Shown here in pieces: positions 1-12,475 of a stretch of DNA of 64,000 bases. Position 1 is the first letter of the stretch; each line of letters opens with the position of its first letter. Below the pieces are notes generated by a model, which was given only the letters and a program-made list of their open reading frames with translations, was not told where the DNA came from and searched no databases. The position numbers and the translations under genes were made by a program. Source of the stretch: Gonatopus flavifemur (taxonomy: Eukaryota; Arthropoda; Insecta; Hymenoptera; Dryinidae); the NCBI GenBank assembly GCA_018340375.1, contig JAFFJZ010000080.1, positions 414,185 to 478,184 of the forward strand, given 5' to 3'.

Positions 1-784
1 GTATGCCAAATGATTGAACCTAATTTTTCTTCTACTCCACTTTATATTCATTTTCAATACAATGATGTTTTTCAAGGATCATAAATCACTTTGAATAAAA
101 TTGAAAAAAATTGAAGGTACAATATACAAAAAATCGTTTACATACCATTTGGATAACCAAATGTACTTGGCAGCACATATTGATTTCACATCTTCTTTTT
201 CAGATGGGGCACATCCTGTTGTGTTGCATCGAAATTTCAAATGTAATAAAATTTCTGTTGAGAATAGGTTTATAGATTTTTTTTGTCGATATTGATCGCA
301 TTTTCATGTGCTTGGCGTTATTTTTTTACTTTTTTGGAGTTTTTTTATTGGGATTATTTGAATTTTACTTTTTTTGAATGCTCTTTTAGTCTCAATTGTA
401 TTTAAACATTTCCGAATCGTTCTTCACGAATAAAATGGTTAGAATCCTGACAAGGAAATATTGATGAGAATAAAATACACCACAAGAGAACAAAACCTTG
501 CAGGAACACTTGAAGGACGTACTGAAACGTTTGAGAACGTTCAGTGAACTCGCTGGTAAGGTTTGGTTTTCTTGGGACACTGTTGTACGTGAAAAAGTCG
601 TTTCAAAACGATGTGTGATAGTTTTGTAGGTAATTCAAAGCACTAAATGTATATTCAACCTTTAAGAAACACTTACCACGTTAAATTTCAACCCCTATTC
701 CCAAAAAATCTAACGCGATGAAGGTTTTCAAAATTGGATTTGTATTCAGCGTCTTTGATTCCATATCCAATCACCGATCGCTCC
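1..784. other. Stretch without recognised gene
   Basis: AT-rich sequence with only short chance reading frames (about 60 codons). I see no splice-delimited coding exon, RNA gene or repeat that I can support here. Confidence 0.5.
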
Positions 785-962
785 AGATAAAGCTGAAACT
801 AGCAGCCGATTGTCGTAACTTTTCACACAAAACTTTTTTTGAGGATTTACATACATAAAACGTTTAGTGGAATGCTACTCAATCGGTTTTTCGTGTGAAC
901 AAAGCTGCAACCACGTCTAATCAAAAGTTACAATGATTGGCTGCTAGTTTCAGCTTTATTTA
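785..962. mobile_element. Palindromic MITE, family R1, copy 1
   Basis: The ends are inverted copies of each other: GATAAAGCTGAAACTAGCAG on the left, and a right end that reads CTGCTAGTTTCAGCTTTAT. The interior carries a second complementary pair around the TTCACACAAAACTTTTT and AATCGGTTTTTCGTGTGAAC segments. Two more copies of about 200 bp occur at 9171-9372 and 63308-63509, so this is a repeat family and not a chance palindrome. It has no coding capacity. Confidence 0.75.
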
Positions 963-1091
963 CTTCAGAAGTACTGAAATTGAACAAAAATTCGCATAAC
1001 TTTTTTGTACAGAGCAACCACCGGTTCCTGACAATTTCTTCGTTACTTTTGCATTGCTGCTCTGTTCATCCACATTATATCCCACGTCTCT

Positions 1092-1733
1092 ACGTCCGTT
1101 ACGCTGGAACAACCAAATGAGCAAAATCGAAAAAAACCTATATAGGAATTTGTCGCTAATTTGTCGCTAATTTGTAACACCAATCCCGAATTTGTCGCTG
1201 TTCGCGATTCCGAAATAATGAAGGTTGTGCTAGCGGAACCGTTCCGCTAGCACAATCTCGGTTCAGAGGGATGAGAAAAAAAAAAGGATTGCATAGGAAT
1301 TTGTCGCTTTTTTGTCGCTCTCGATATACGTTGGAAGGAATTGAATTCGTTCATTGGTTGCTGAGATATTTAATATTTTAAGTTTGAGGATTGAAATATT
1401 GAATTCCAGCGAAATTCGGTGGAAGAATATGATGGTCAAAGGCATATTGACGCAATACAAAATGCAGACAGATGTGCAGGGGATGACGTTGGGACTACAA
1501 TCCGAAGAAAACGGTTACATGAATGTTACATCGAGATTACGAAACGTAAAATGGAAATTACGTAACACGGTAATCAAATACCGTCAGGATTTCCAACTGA
1601 TTCACGTGACGATACGAGGAACAATATGACAATTGCGAATGAATTTGGAGGATATATACCATATGTCACAATCATGTAACATACAGGTAATGAGCTGGTT
1701 TACAGGATTTTCTGCCACTGATATATATGTTAT
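1092..1733 (+). repeat. FB1 left terminal inverted repeat arm
   Basis: This matches the reverse complement of 7040-7676 with only scattered differences. It starts with short TTTGTCGCTAA direct repeats, then a perfect short hairpin at 1231-1256, then about 400 bp of unique sequence. The AGCGACAAATT word at the outer end recurs in every monomer of the internal arrays. This links the arm and the array by origin. Reading frames of up to 91 codons here are mirrored in the other arm and are not genes. Confidence 0.85.
1231..1256. other. Perfect short hairpin inside the FB1 left arm
   Basis: GTGCTAGCGGAA and TTCCGCTAGCAC flank a short CCG spacer. The right arm holds the counterpart at about 7514-7542, with spacer ATGG-like. 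Both stems are conserved while the spacer has changed, which hints that the fold itself matters or that it is a protein-binding site. That is inference. Confidence 0.7.
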
Positions 1734-1959
1734 ATATAAGAGTCACGCAAAAAATCGAACATTCTTTGTTTACCTGTCTCTTATGGAAATATGTGAGTTG
1801 TTCATGTTTTAAAAGTTCTCACTGAAGATCAGCTCAGGAGAAATTCCTGAACATTTGCTGAATATTTGAAAAATTTGGAGAAATCAAAATTTATTTTTTT
1901 TTATTTTCGAATTTTTTTCCTTGTTGCGATAAAATTTAGTGTTTGAAGAATAGTAACTT

Positions 1960-4915
1960 TCTCATTTCATGACACTAGATCGATTTGGATGCGATTGTGC
2001 TGGCGGAAATTCCGCGGATCGCCCTTATATACGTATTTAGGGACTGTGTGGATTCCGGAGGACCAGGAACAGTCGAGCGACAAATTCTATGCAAGGTTTT
2101 ATGGGAGCGACAAATTCAAATCCACGGGAAATCGCGAATTTCATGACACTAGATCGATTTAGATGCGATTGTGCTGGCGGAAATTCCGCGAATCGCTCTT
2201 GTATACGTATTTACGAATTGTGCGCACTCCGGAGGACCAGGAACAGTCGAGCGACAAATTCTATGCAAGGTTTTATGGGAGCGACAAATTCAGATCCACG
2301 AGAAATCGCGAATTTCATGACACTAGATCGATTTGGATGCGATTGTGCTGGCGGAAATTCCGCGAATCGCCCTTATATACGTGGTTACGAATTGTGTGCA
2401 CTCCGGGGGACCGGGAACAGTCGAGCGACAAATTCTATGCAAGATTTTATGGGAGCGACAAATTCACATCCACGGGAAATCGCGAATTTCATGACACTAG
2501 ATCGATTTAGATGCGATTGTGCTGGCGGAAATTCCGTGAATCGCCCTTATATACTTATTCACGGATTGTGTGCACTCCGGAGGACCAGGAACAGTCGAGC
2601 GACAAATTCTATGGGAGGTTTTTCTGGTAGCGACGAATTCAAATCAACGGAAAATCGCGAATTTCATGACACTAGATCGATTTAGATGTGATTGTGCTGG
2701 CGGAAATTCCGTGAATCGCCCTTATATACTTATTTACGGATTGTGTGCACTCCGGAGGACCAGGAACAGTTGAGCCACAAATTCTATGCAAGGTTTTATG
2801 GGAGCGACAAATTCAGATCAACGAGAAATCGCGAATTTCATGACACTAGATCGCTTTGGATGCGATTGTGCTGGCGGAAATTCCGCGAATCGCTCTTATA
2901 TACGTGGTTACGAATTGTGTGCACTTCGGGGGACCAGGAACAGTTGAGCCACAAATTCTATGCAAGGTTTTATGGGAGCGACAAATTCAGATCAACGAGA
3001 AATCGCGAATTTCATGACACTAGATCGCTTTGGATGCGATTGTGCTGGCGGAAATTCCGCGAATCGCTCTTATATACGTGGTTACGAATTGTGTGCACTC
3101 CGGGGGACCGGGAACAGTCGAGCGACGAATTCTATGCAAGGTTTTATGGGAGCGACAAATTCAAATCCACGGCAAATCGCGAATTTCATGACACTAGATC
3201 GATTTAGATGCGATTGTGCTGGCGGAAATTCCGTGAATCGCCCTTATATACGTATTTAGGGACTGTGTGGATTCCGGAGGACCAGGAACAGTCGAGCGAC
3301 AAATTCTATGCAAGGTTTTATGGGAGCGACAAATTCAAATCCACGGGAAATCGCGAATTTCATGACACTAGATCGATTTAGATGCGATTGTGCTGGCGGA
3401 AATTCCGCGAATCGCTCTTGTATACGTATTTACGAATTGTGCGCACTCCGGAGGACCAGGAACAGTCGAGCGACAAATTCTATGCAAGGTTTTATGGGAG
3501 CGACAAATTCAGATCCACGAGAAATCGCGAATTTCATGACACTAGATCGATTTGGATGCGATTGTGCTGGCGGAAATTCCGCGAATCGCCCTTATATACG
3601 TGGTTACGAATTGTGTGCACTCCGGGGGACCGGGAACAGTCGAGCGACAAATTCTATGCAAGATTTTATGGGAGCGACAAATTCAAATCCACGGGAAATC
3701 GCGAATTTCATGACACTAGATCGATTTAGATGCGATTGTGCTGGCGGAAATTCCGTGAATCGCCCTTATATACTTATTCACGGATTGTGTGCACTCCGGA
3801 GGACCAGGAACAGTCGAGCGACAAATTCTATGGGAGGTTTTTCTGGTAGCGACGAATTCAAATCAACGGAAAATCGCGAATTTCATGACACTAGATCGAT
3901 TTAGATGTGATTGTGCTGGCGGAAATTCCGTGAATCGCCCTTATATACTTATTTACGGATTGTGTGCACTCCGGAGGACCAGGAACAGTTGAGCCACAAA
4001 TTCTATGCAAGGTTTTATGGGAGCGACAAATTCAGATCAACGAGAAATCGCGAATTTCATGACACTAGATCGCTTTGGATGCGATTGTGCTGGCGGAAAT
4101 TCCGCGAATCGCTCTTATATACGTGGTTACGAATTGTGTGCACTTCGGGGGACCAGGAACAGTTGAGCCACAAATTCTATGCAAGGTTTTATGGGAGCGA
4201 CAAATTCAGATCAACGAGAAATCGCGAATTTCATGACACTAGATCGCTTTGGATGCGATTGTGCTGGCGGAAATTCCGCGAATCGCTCTTATATACGTGG
4301 TTACGAATTGTGTGCACTCCGGGGGACCGGGAACAGTCGAGCGACGAATTCTATGCAAGGTTTTATGGGAGCGACAAATTCAAATCCACGGCAAATCGCG
4401 AATTTCATGACACTAGATCGATTTAGATGCGATTGTGCTGGCGGAAATTCCGTGAATCGCCCTTATATACTTATTTACGGATTGTGTGCACTCCGGAGGA
4501 CCAGGAACAGTTGAGCGACAAATTCTATGCAAGGTTTTATGGGAGCGACAAATTCAAATCCACGAGAAATCGCGAATTTCATGACACTAGATCGATTTAG
4601 ATGTGATTGTGCTGGCGAAAATTCCGTGAATCGCCCTTATATACTTATTTACGGATTGTGTGCACTCCGGAGGACCAGGAACAGTTGAGCGACAAATTCT
4701 ATGCGAGGTTTTATGGGAGCGACAAATTCAGATCCACGAGAAATCGCGAATTTCATGACAATAGATCGATTTGGATGCGATTGTGCTGGCGGAAATTCCG
4801 CGAATCGCCCTTATATACGTGGTTACGAATTGTGTGCACTCCGGGGGACCGGGAACAGTCGAGCGACAAATTCTATGCAAGGTTTTATGGGAGCGACAAA
4901 TTCAAATCATGAATG
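1960..4915 (+). repeat. FB1 left satellite array, 174-bp monomer, about 17 copies
   Basis: The word GACACTAGATCG recurs at 1971, 2145, 2319 and 2493, giving a period of 174 bp (occasionally 175). Each monomer contains a GGCGGAAATTCCGCGAATCG segment and a GAGCGACAAATTC segment. Because 174 is divisible by three and the monomer lacks stops in some frames, long reading frames run through the array. They show no start context or third-position pattern and are not genes. Confidence 0.92.
2020..4457 (+). repeat. Higher-order repeat, two 1,219-bp units of seven monomers
   Basis: Positions 2089 and 3308, and 2692 and 3911, start blocks that are the same over hundreds of bases with an offset of 1,219 bp. 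The translated 171-codon frames are identical and the 198-codon frames differ at one residue (His or Asn). Monomers inside one unit differ much more from each other than from their partner in the other unit. This is the usual sign of a recent block duplication by unequal exchange. Confidence 0.88.
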
Positions 4916-5524
4916 GGGAATCTTGCAATAATAGGTCGAAATTGAAATCCCTGGCCCAAAAACATGGACCGAGTTGAAGAATTAAGTGAATATCCTTCTT
5001 TCTACGGAATCTGATATTTAGCCGTTTGAAGACGGATTATCCTGATGAATTTCCCTTGCGCGTTGATGAATAAATCGCTGTACTTTGTGAACCAACAATC
5101 CAATCGGTCTGAAACTGTTTAAAGAGTTTGTCCAAACGATAACGAACAACTTTGTCGCTGGGGGTTTTTTGTAGGCCATACTTCCCGCACCACTTCCTCG
5201 ATGCAAGTATGATGAAGGTGATTTTGCTTCGAATGAAGAATTTATTGACTGATTATTGATTTTTACAAACTTTCACATTTTCGTCTTTGGGGGAGTTCTA
5301 CGAATCGGAATCTATAATATTGATCCTGATTCGTCGGAAAATGACTGAGTTGAAATGAAGTTGAAAACTGAAAACATTGATTTTTAATCTCAAAAAAGTA
5401 AAGTATTCCTTTCTTGTCTCAATAACTCTATTGATGATAGCATGGAATGGTATCAAGAACCTTAAATTGGTTTTCCCATACCTATCTACGACTACTTTAG
5501 GATGTTCGCTACCAGAAACACGTT
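4916..5524. other. FB1 central spacer between opposed arrays
   Basis: About 0.6 kb of non-repetitive AT-rich sequence separates the two array orientations. It has no recognisable coding region. It would form the loop if the element folded back on itself. Confidence 0.6.
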
Positions 5525-7010
5525 GCATAGAATCTGTCGCTTGACTGTTCCTAGTCCTCCGGAGTGCACACGATCCTCAAATACGTATATGAGGGCGATT
5601 CGCGGAATTTCCGCCAGCATAATCACATATAAATCGATCTAGTGTCATGAAATTCGCGATTTCTCGTGGATTTGAATTTGTCGCTACCAGAAAAACCTCC
5701 CATAGAATTTGTCGCTCGACTGTTCCTGGTCCTCCGGATTCCACACACTCTGTAAATACGTATATAAGAGTGATCCTTGCAATTTCCGCCAGCACAATCG
5801 CATTTGAATCGACTCAGATTCATGGAATTCATGATTTCTCGTTGATCTGAATTTGTCGCTCCCAGAAAACCTCCCATAGAATTTGTCGCTCGACTGTTTC
5901 TGGTCCTCCGGATTCCACACACTCTGTAAATACGTATATAAGAGTGATCCTTGCAATTTCCGTCAGCACAATCGCATTTGAATCGACTCAGATTCATGGA
6001 ATTCATGATTTCTCGTTGATCTGAATTTGTCGCTCCCAGAAAACCTTGCATAGAATTTGTCGCTCCACTGTTCCTGGTCCTCCGGAGTCCACACAATCCG
6101 TAAATACGTATATAAGGGCGATTCGCGGAATTTCCGCCAGCACAATCGCATTTGAATTGACTCAGATTCATGGGATTCATGATTTCTCGTTGATCTGAAT
6201 TTGTCGCTCCTAGAAAACCTTGCATAGAATTTGTCGCTCGACTGTTCCTGGTCCTCCGGAGTCTACACAATCCCTAAATACGTATATAAGGGCGATCCGC
6301 GGAATTTCCGCCAGCACAATCGCATCTAAATCGATCTGGTGTCATGAAATTCGCGATTTTCCGTGGATTTGAATTTGTCGCTCCCATAAAACCTTGCATA
6401 GGATTCGTCGCTCGACTGTTCCCGGTCCTCCGGAGTGCCCACAATCCCTACATACGTATATAAGGGCGATTCGCGGAATTTCCGCCAGCACAATCGCATC
6501 CAAATCGATCTAGTGTCATGAAATTCGCGATTTCTCGTGGACTTGAACTTGTCGCTACCAGAAAAACCTCCCATAGAATTTGTCGCTCGACTGTTTCTGG
6601 TCCTCCGGATTCCACACACTCTGTAAATACGTATATAAGAGTGATCCTTGCAATTTCCGCCAGCACAATCGCATTTGAATCGACTCAGATTCATGGAATT
6701 CATGATTTCTCGTTGATCTGAATTTGTCGCTCCCAGAAAACCTTGCATAGAATTTTTCGCTCGACTGTTCCTGGTTCTCCGGAGTCCACACAATCCCTAA
6801 ATACGTATATAAGGGCGATCCGCGGAATTTCCGCCAGCACAATCGCATCCGAATCGATCTAATGTCATGAAATTCGCGATTTCCGTGGATTTGAATTTGT
6901 CGCTCCCATAAAACCTTGCATAGGATTCGTCGCTCGACTGTTCCCGGTCCTCCGGAGTGCCCACAATCCCTACATACGTATATAAGGGCGATTCGCGGAA
7001 TTCATCAGTA
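5525..7010 (-). repeat. FB1 right satellite array, inverted, about 8.5 monomers
   Basis: This is the same 174-bp monomer as the left array in opposite orientation. Two monomer types mix here: one keeps the ATCTAGTGTCATGAAATTCG segment, the other has GACTCAGATTCATGGAATTC in its place. The second type is absent from the left array, so the two arms have diverged or been homogenised separately. Confidence 0.88.
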
Positions 7011-7039
7011 TATCATAACATAATATCATATAGTTTAAC

Positions 7040-7676
7040 ATATATATCAGTGGCAGAAAATCCTGTAAACCAGCCCATTACCTGTATGTTACATGATTGT
7101 GACATATGGTATATATCCTCCAAATTCATCCACAATTGTCATATCGTTCCTCGTATCGTCACGTGAATCAGTTGGAAATCCTGACGGCATTTGATTACCG
7201 TGTTACGTAATTTCCATTTTACGTTTCGTCATCTCGATGTAACATTCATGTAACCGTTTTCTTCGGATTGTAGTCCCAACGTCATCCCCTGCACATCTGT
7301 CTGCATTTTGTATTGCGTCAATATGCCTTTGACCATCATATTCTTCCACCGAATTTCGCTGGAATTCAATATTTCAATCCTCAAACTTAAAATATTAAAT
7401 ATCTCAGCAACCAATGAACGAATTCAATTCTTTCCAACGTATATCGAGAGCGACAAAAAAGCGACAAATTCCTATGCAATCCTTTTTTTTTTCTCATCCC
7501 TCTGAACCGAGATTGTGCTAGCGGAATGGTTCCGCTAGCACAACCTTCATTATTTCGGAATCGCGAAGAGCGACAAATTTGGGATTGGTGTTACAAATTA
7601 GCGACAAATTAGCGACAAATTCCTATATAGGTTCCTTTCGATTTTGCTCATTTGGTTGTTCCAGCGTAACGGACGT
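7040..7676 (-). repeat. FB1 right terminal inverted repeat arm
   Basis: Reverse complement of 1092-1733, with the hairpin near 7514-7542 and the terminal AGCGACAAATT repeats at 7570-7620. The right arm joins its array almost directly, whereas the left arm has about 225 bp of extra sequence (1734-1960) before its array. Confidence 0.85.
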
Positions 7677-7916
7677 CACGTCTCTCAGTCATTCATCGTG
7701 GCTTCACAAGGACGCGGTGCGGAATTCAGTAACAGTTCTTGTAGGGGCTAGTATTTTCAAACTTTCTGATTATTCTTCTACTTAAACTTCTCATCAATAT
7801 TCCTTCAACGTAACTTGACTGCATAATTTGAAAAATTTTGTTTCATATTTTAAAATCAATAAATGTTCACAATGGAAATGAGTGAATTTTTACTAATCGT
7901 TTATAATGGTATACAT

Positions 7917-8060
7917 CAGTGATGGGTACGTTACTCGTTCCCGTTACTCTTTATATATAAAATATATATAATGGATATATCATTTGTTTACAAAATATAT
8001 ATTGTTATATATATATTATATATAATAAGTACCGCGTAACGGATGACGTACGCATCACTG
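7917..8060. mobile_element. hAT-like MITE, intact 144-bp copy
   Basis: The ends are CAGTGATGGGTACG on the left and GTACGCATCACTG on the right. The flanks GTATACAT and CTATACAT agree at seven of eight positions, which fits the 8-bp duplication of the hAT superfamily. The core is a TATATA-rich tract. A second copy, split by later insertions, has its ends at 26875 and 34986. Confidence 0.82.
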
Positions 8061-9170
8061 CTATACATATAACTGCATACCAATAAAATTTCATAGATCC
8101 AAATTTAAAAACTACAATATCCGAACCAATCTCGTAAATATGAACTTTTATGATTGAAGCTTTGAGATCCAAGATTAAATTTTCTGAAAAATTGTATTTT
8201 TGAGGAGCTATTCGGGAAATGTCTAATTCAAATTCTTTACCGATCCTTCTAAAAACGTTACTTCATTCATGAAAAGCTTGAATCCAGAAACAACATAATT
8301 AAATGAACTCAGAGGATAAAAAATATTTCTATCTTTGACAGGAGCAAAATCCTACTCTACAAGAACCAATATTTACTTTTTTCTCTTCAATGACATTTTT
8401 TTTTCCAAGAATCAGGATGTACTTTCACTGTGGTAAAGAGATTTTCACTAATTCCAGATATTCACTTTATTCATTCCAAGACAAAGAAAAAGTTTCTATT
8501 ACAAATTATTAACCTCACTAGTAAATTCAGAGTGTATCTATATTCTCCCTCACAGCACCGCCACTGAGAAAATACATCGCACGCACGTAGTATTTCGTGA
8601 ATTTGAGGTGAATGAGCGAAATCGATGGATAGATGGTGGAGCGATAGAGGAAGGATATAGAGACAACAAAGAAATATATTTCGGCCACAGATATATTTGT
8701 GGTCAAATATCGACTCGGAGATTTCTTCCTTGTCCCTATGTCACGTTATATCCCGGACACACAGAGAACGTCAATGGGGAACGTATTTTTTAGAAACTCA
8801 ATTTCAATTTCTGCAGTCTTCTGTTCTTCACGATCTTTTGCACGAAACTCTGATTCCTCAGCCTCTCCGTTATATTCATCAATATTCGTTCATTCACCTC
8901 GAATTCAAAACAGTGATAAGGAAATCCAATATAATTCATTGGTATTAATTTTTCATGAGAGATCCGTCGAGGAAAATGTTTTGTTTAATATATGCTCACC
9001 CAAACTGTTACTTCAGTTCGATCCGAAATTTGGTTTGATGTATTCGATAAAATTCAATCCGTAATCTGCAATTAAATTTGTAGAACAACCAACTGCTAAC
9101 AAAAACATTTGATTCAGGACGTATTAATAAAGATTTTCGTTGGTGCAATGAATAAGTTTTTTCAACGCTG
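8061..9170. other. Stretch without recognised gene
   Basis: A 121-codon frame on the plus strand (8699-9064) is the longest here. It has no motif I recognise, and three overlapping frames cover the same DNA, so I treat it as chance. Confidence 0.45.
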
Positions 9171-9372
9171 ATGAAGCTGAAACTGGTAGCCGTAAAGCTA
9201 ACAACAGATTTTCATAGCTCTTTACATAAAATTTTTATTAGTAAGCATCTGAAACGTTTGGTAGGATGCTAATCAATCGACTTCCGGTATGAACGAAGCC
9301 TCAAAAGATCCGTTAAATTAAAAGTTACAACAACCGGCTGCTAACTTTAAGGCTGCTAGTTTCAACTTTATC
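9171..9372. mobile_element. Palindromic MITE, family R1, copy 2
   Basis: The ends read ATGAAGCTGAAACTGGTAGC and GGCTGCTAGTTTCAACTTTA, imperfect inverted repeats. It is the same family as 785-962 and 63308-63509, more diverged. Confidence 0.68.
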
Positions 9373-11670
9373 CAATGCTGTTACCCAAGTGGAACAATTT
9401 TCAGAACTATATACAAATTTATATATAAGTATACAAAAATTATATATGAAATATATTGAATTATATATGGTTCAAAGAATTTTCCTACACAGATACATAT
9501 ATTCCTTGGCACTCTTTTTAAAAACACTGGGGATTGTATTATTTAACAATATACATGTCGGAAGTACAACAGTGTTACTCAATTGATTTCATTTAATTGG
9601 AATGTTTTTTTGAAGAACAAATTGATGTAAATTGAGTTACAAAAATATAACCCTGCAAGATATTTGACAAAAAAATTTTGATTAAAAAAAACAAAAGAAG
9701 ACATCACTTTAGATATTTTTTAGATTATGTTATTCAGTTTCTTTCGCATATAAAGATCTTTAAACTTGAAAAAGAGAGAAATTACGTGTTGGATGGTTGT
9801 CTCTAAAGGAATACAGCTGGTGCCATCTTTGCAACTACCCAGTCACCATAAAACCTTTCACGGTTTATTCCAGGACCGAGAGAGTCAGGCATTCGTGCGC
9901 AACTCAGATTCCTTTTATGTGCATACATATCTATCGTTAGGTACATAGCTACGAGTTCAGTGCATTTACTGTTATTTCGTCAAGTTCTCGACATTCTTCA
10001 ATGAACAACCAAGAAGACTTTGAGATTATAATGAAAAGTAGAGTCATTAACGTTATGAGTAATTGTTGGCGCGAATAACACTATAAAATCAGACAAGAAT
10101 ATTTATCAAATATTCCTTAGTAAATGAATCATTGATTATGAATATTATGTTTTTGTTGTCTAATCGCTATGAGCTTGGAGGAAATGTTAATAAGTACCTC
10201 AAGTTTTTATTCCTTTGAATAAATTATAAAATACTTGAGATACTTGGAAATACAGTATTCATCGACGATGAGTGGAATAAGAATTTTAATGACACCCAAT
10301 CGTGTACTTTTATTATGCTACGAAGATACATCGTTCAATCCAGTTTCATGTTCATGGAATACAAAATTTCCAACCATGATATTTTGGTTTTTAGATTTTA
10401 TGAAGAAATAAAATAACTTAGAAGCATGGGTTTTTTGCATTTTCTCTCTATAGAAAACGATATGGGATGTACCGAAATAGAACTAAAATAATTTTTAGTT
10501 TGTTTTTACCGTGTTTCCAAGTTTCTCTGTATAAAAGGTGTTCTCGACAATATGATAATGAACAAAAGTTTCAACGGTTCAATAATGAAATTTTTACTTT
10601 TTGATTGAAAAATTAAATCACGAGTGAGGCTTTCAACTTTGGGAATGAAATAAATTTTTGTTTTAGGTTGGATTAAAGATTTCAAACAAATGTCATATAT
10701 TTCACTGAAAGTCAGTGAAAAATCAAAAGGGATGTCACATATTTTCATGATTCGTTACTTTATTCGTATTACATCACTCTCTTCAAATTCCATTTGCCTT
10801 TATGTTTCTCTCCGAAAATGAAGGGACCTCAATGTAATGTATACAACACACATATGAAGAACACTCACATAACCACATTTACTGGTCTCACTAATGGTAT
10901 CGTTCTAAAAAAGAGTAAATTTCTATTTGAGCAGGAAACCTTAGGAAATTGCTCGCTAATGGATCAACGTATTGACACAGACCTGTTTGTTTCCATGATT
11001 ACCGAAATGAGGGAGTTGTTATCCCTCTGGCTTTTGTTATCTCTGTTTTCTTTTTCTTTACTTTCTATGAGTGGCATCATGTATTTTATGGATTGAAGAC
11101 CCACATGTTTCCTCAACATTTATCTTATCGAGTTAAAAGGAGGTGCTAATGTCTTGTGTACTGTGCTATAAATCACAGAAAATTTTCAAGTTAACAGGAA
11201 GACTAGGAATCATAAGATTACAAATTTACAACCTTTTCTTGAATCAATTTGAAGGAGAAATTTTTTTTTTTAGCATTATCGAAATTAATGTACGTAATTA
11301 ATATAATGCATGCAAAAAAGTATTTTTTTTTATCTACTAGATAATAAATACTGACTTAATGTATCCACAAAAAAGGTGGAATTCATCACGTAGTTTTTCG
11401 GCACAGATTCAACGAAAAGAATTTTTATTTCCATCAACAACCTGCAGCTGAAGCTATTATGTTGAAGATATCCGTATGAGGTTTGTTCTCAAAAGAGTGA
11501 AAACATGAGAAGTAGGCAAGTAATCGAATCAATACTCCCCGATAAACTTCACGGTTGAAAATATTACTTTTACTGTTAACTTCCAGCGCATTGAGACAAT
11601 TTCAACTCGTTGATTTCTTCAAATATTTGAAGCATAAATGACTGAAAACTCGCCATTCTATAACAAATTA
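9373..11670. other. 2.3-kb stretch without recognised gene
   Basis: AT-rich DNA. A 100-codon frame at 10794-11096 ends in a hydrophobic Leu/Ser/Phe-rich run that could be membrane-spanning. I see no flanking splice sites or homologous pattern, so it is not called a gene. I see no repeat structure. Confidence 0.4.
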
Positions 11671-11963
11671 CACAGTAAAAAATTTTTCGTCAAATTCAAC
11701 ACACAAGCGAATGTTAACCATTTTTCTTCACACTCAATGTGTGTTGATTCCAGAGTGACACTTATAAAGTGTTAATTTGAACTCGAATAACATTTTAATG
11801 TGTTGAAAATGAATCGATCGAACAGCTTTTGATCAGTGTGTTAAATGAACACACAGAAGTGTTAAATATTCAACACTTGAATTTTAACACGTAGTTGAAT
11901 ATTCAACACTTGAATTTTGACACGTACTTTTTTTTACACAATGACGGAATTTTTTTTACTGTG
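11671..11963. mobile_element. MITE with CACAGTAAAAAATTTT ends and TA duplication
   Basis: The left end CACAGTAAAAAATTTTTCG pairs with a right end whose reverse complement begins CACAGTAAAAAAAATTCCG. TA flanks both sides (11669-11670 and 11964-11965). The interior repeats a TGTTAAATATTCAACACTTG unit. A related solo end sits at 18375-18402, and a longer relative lies at 25677-26492. Confidence 0.82.
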
Positions 11964-12475
11964 TATGGAGACAGTGGATAAAAAAAAACATTCCTTACAG
12001 CATTCTTTATCACAACATAGGAGTAGTATTTAATTATGTATATAATACAAAAATTATTATGTATATAATACAAAGTTCTATGTATGGATCTTATGAAACC
12101 CTGTATCAACAAATAATTTCCGCAAATTTTTATACAATTTGTATATAACTTTGATGTATATTCCGCATTAAACACGGGATAGTACATAATTTTCATGTAC
12201 TTTGTACATACATTGTACAAATCAGATTTCACGTGAATTAAATAGTTTTCCATCTGTGATTAGGGTTCTAAATTTTCAGGAAAAATAAATTTTTGAAAAA
12301 CACACACGGATAAAAACGATTTTTTTCCGAAAAAAAAAACGTTTGAAATCAATTATTTTGTCAAATTTTTTGTTGTAGCAGATTTTGGAAATTTGATTCT
12401 TGATTATCTATTCATACTCGTGCTGGAGTTGCAAACACTTTACGTGCATTATATCGCTGAATTTTGGATCGTTTA
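11964..12475. other. Stretch without recognised gene
   Basis: A 116-codon minus-strand frame (11903-12253) begins just past here and runs into the MITE at 11671-11963. It has low-complexity Tyr/Ile/Asn composition and is not credible as a gene. Confidence 0.45.

Larger units (their letters stand above)
1092..7676. mobile_element. 6.6-kb foldback-type element FB1 with 9-bp target duplication
   Basis: The element begins ACGTCCGTTACGCTGG and ends with the exact reverse complement CCAGCGTAACGGACGT. It is flanked by a perfect 9-bp direct repeat CACGTCTCT at 1083-1091 and 7677-7685. Inverted arms of about 640 bp enclose two opposed tandem arrays of a 174-bp monomer and a 0.6-kb spacer. No transposase is visible, so it is non-autonomous. 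Long arms with internal tandem repeats and a 9-bp duplication are known from Drosophila Foldback elements and from Mutator-like (MULE) elements; assignment to either is inference. Nine perfect flanking bases and closely matching arms point to a recent insertion. Confidence 0.88.

Noticed and set aside
2089..4931. Overlapping long frames (up to 198 codons) with Cys-rich repeats that look like a zinc-containing repeat protein
   Set aside because: They follow the 174-bp satellite period, which is a multiple of three, occur in several frames at once, and lie in a transposon arm with no start or splice context.
5577..6848. Long frames on the minus strand, up to 215 codons
   Set aside because: They are the same satellite in the inverted arm.
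1960..7010. CRISPR-like spaced repeats
   Set aside because: Monomers are contiguous satellites without unique spacers, in eukaryotic DNA.
8699..9064. 121-codon frame
   Set aside because: It has no motif, overlaps frames of similar length, and has no splice or repeat context.
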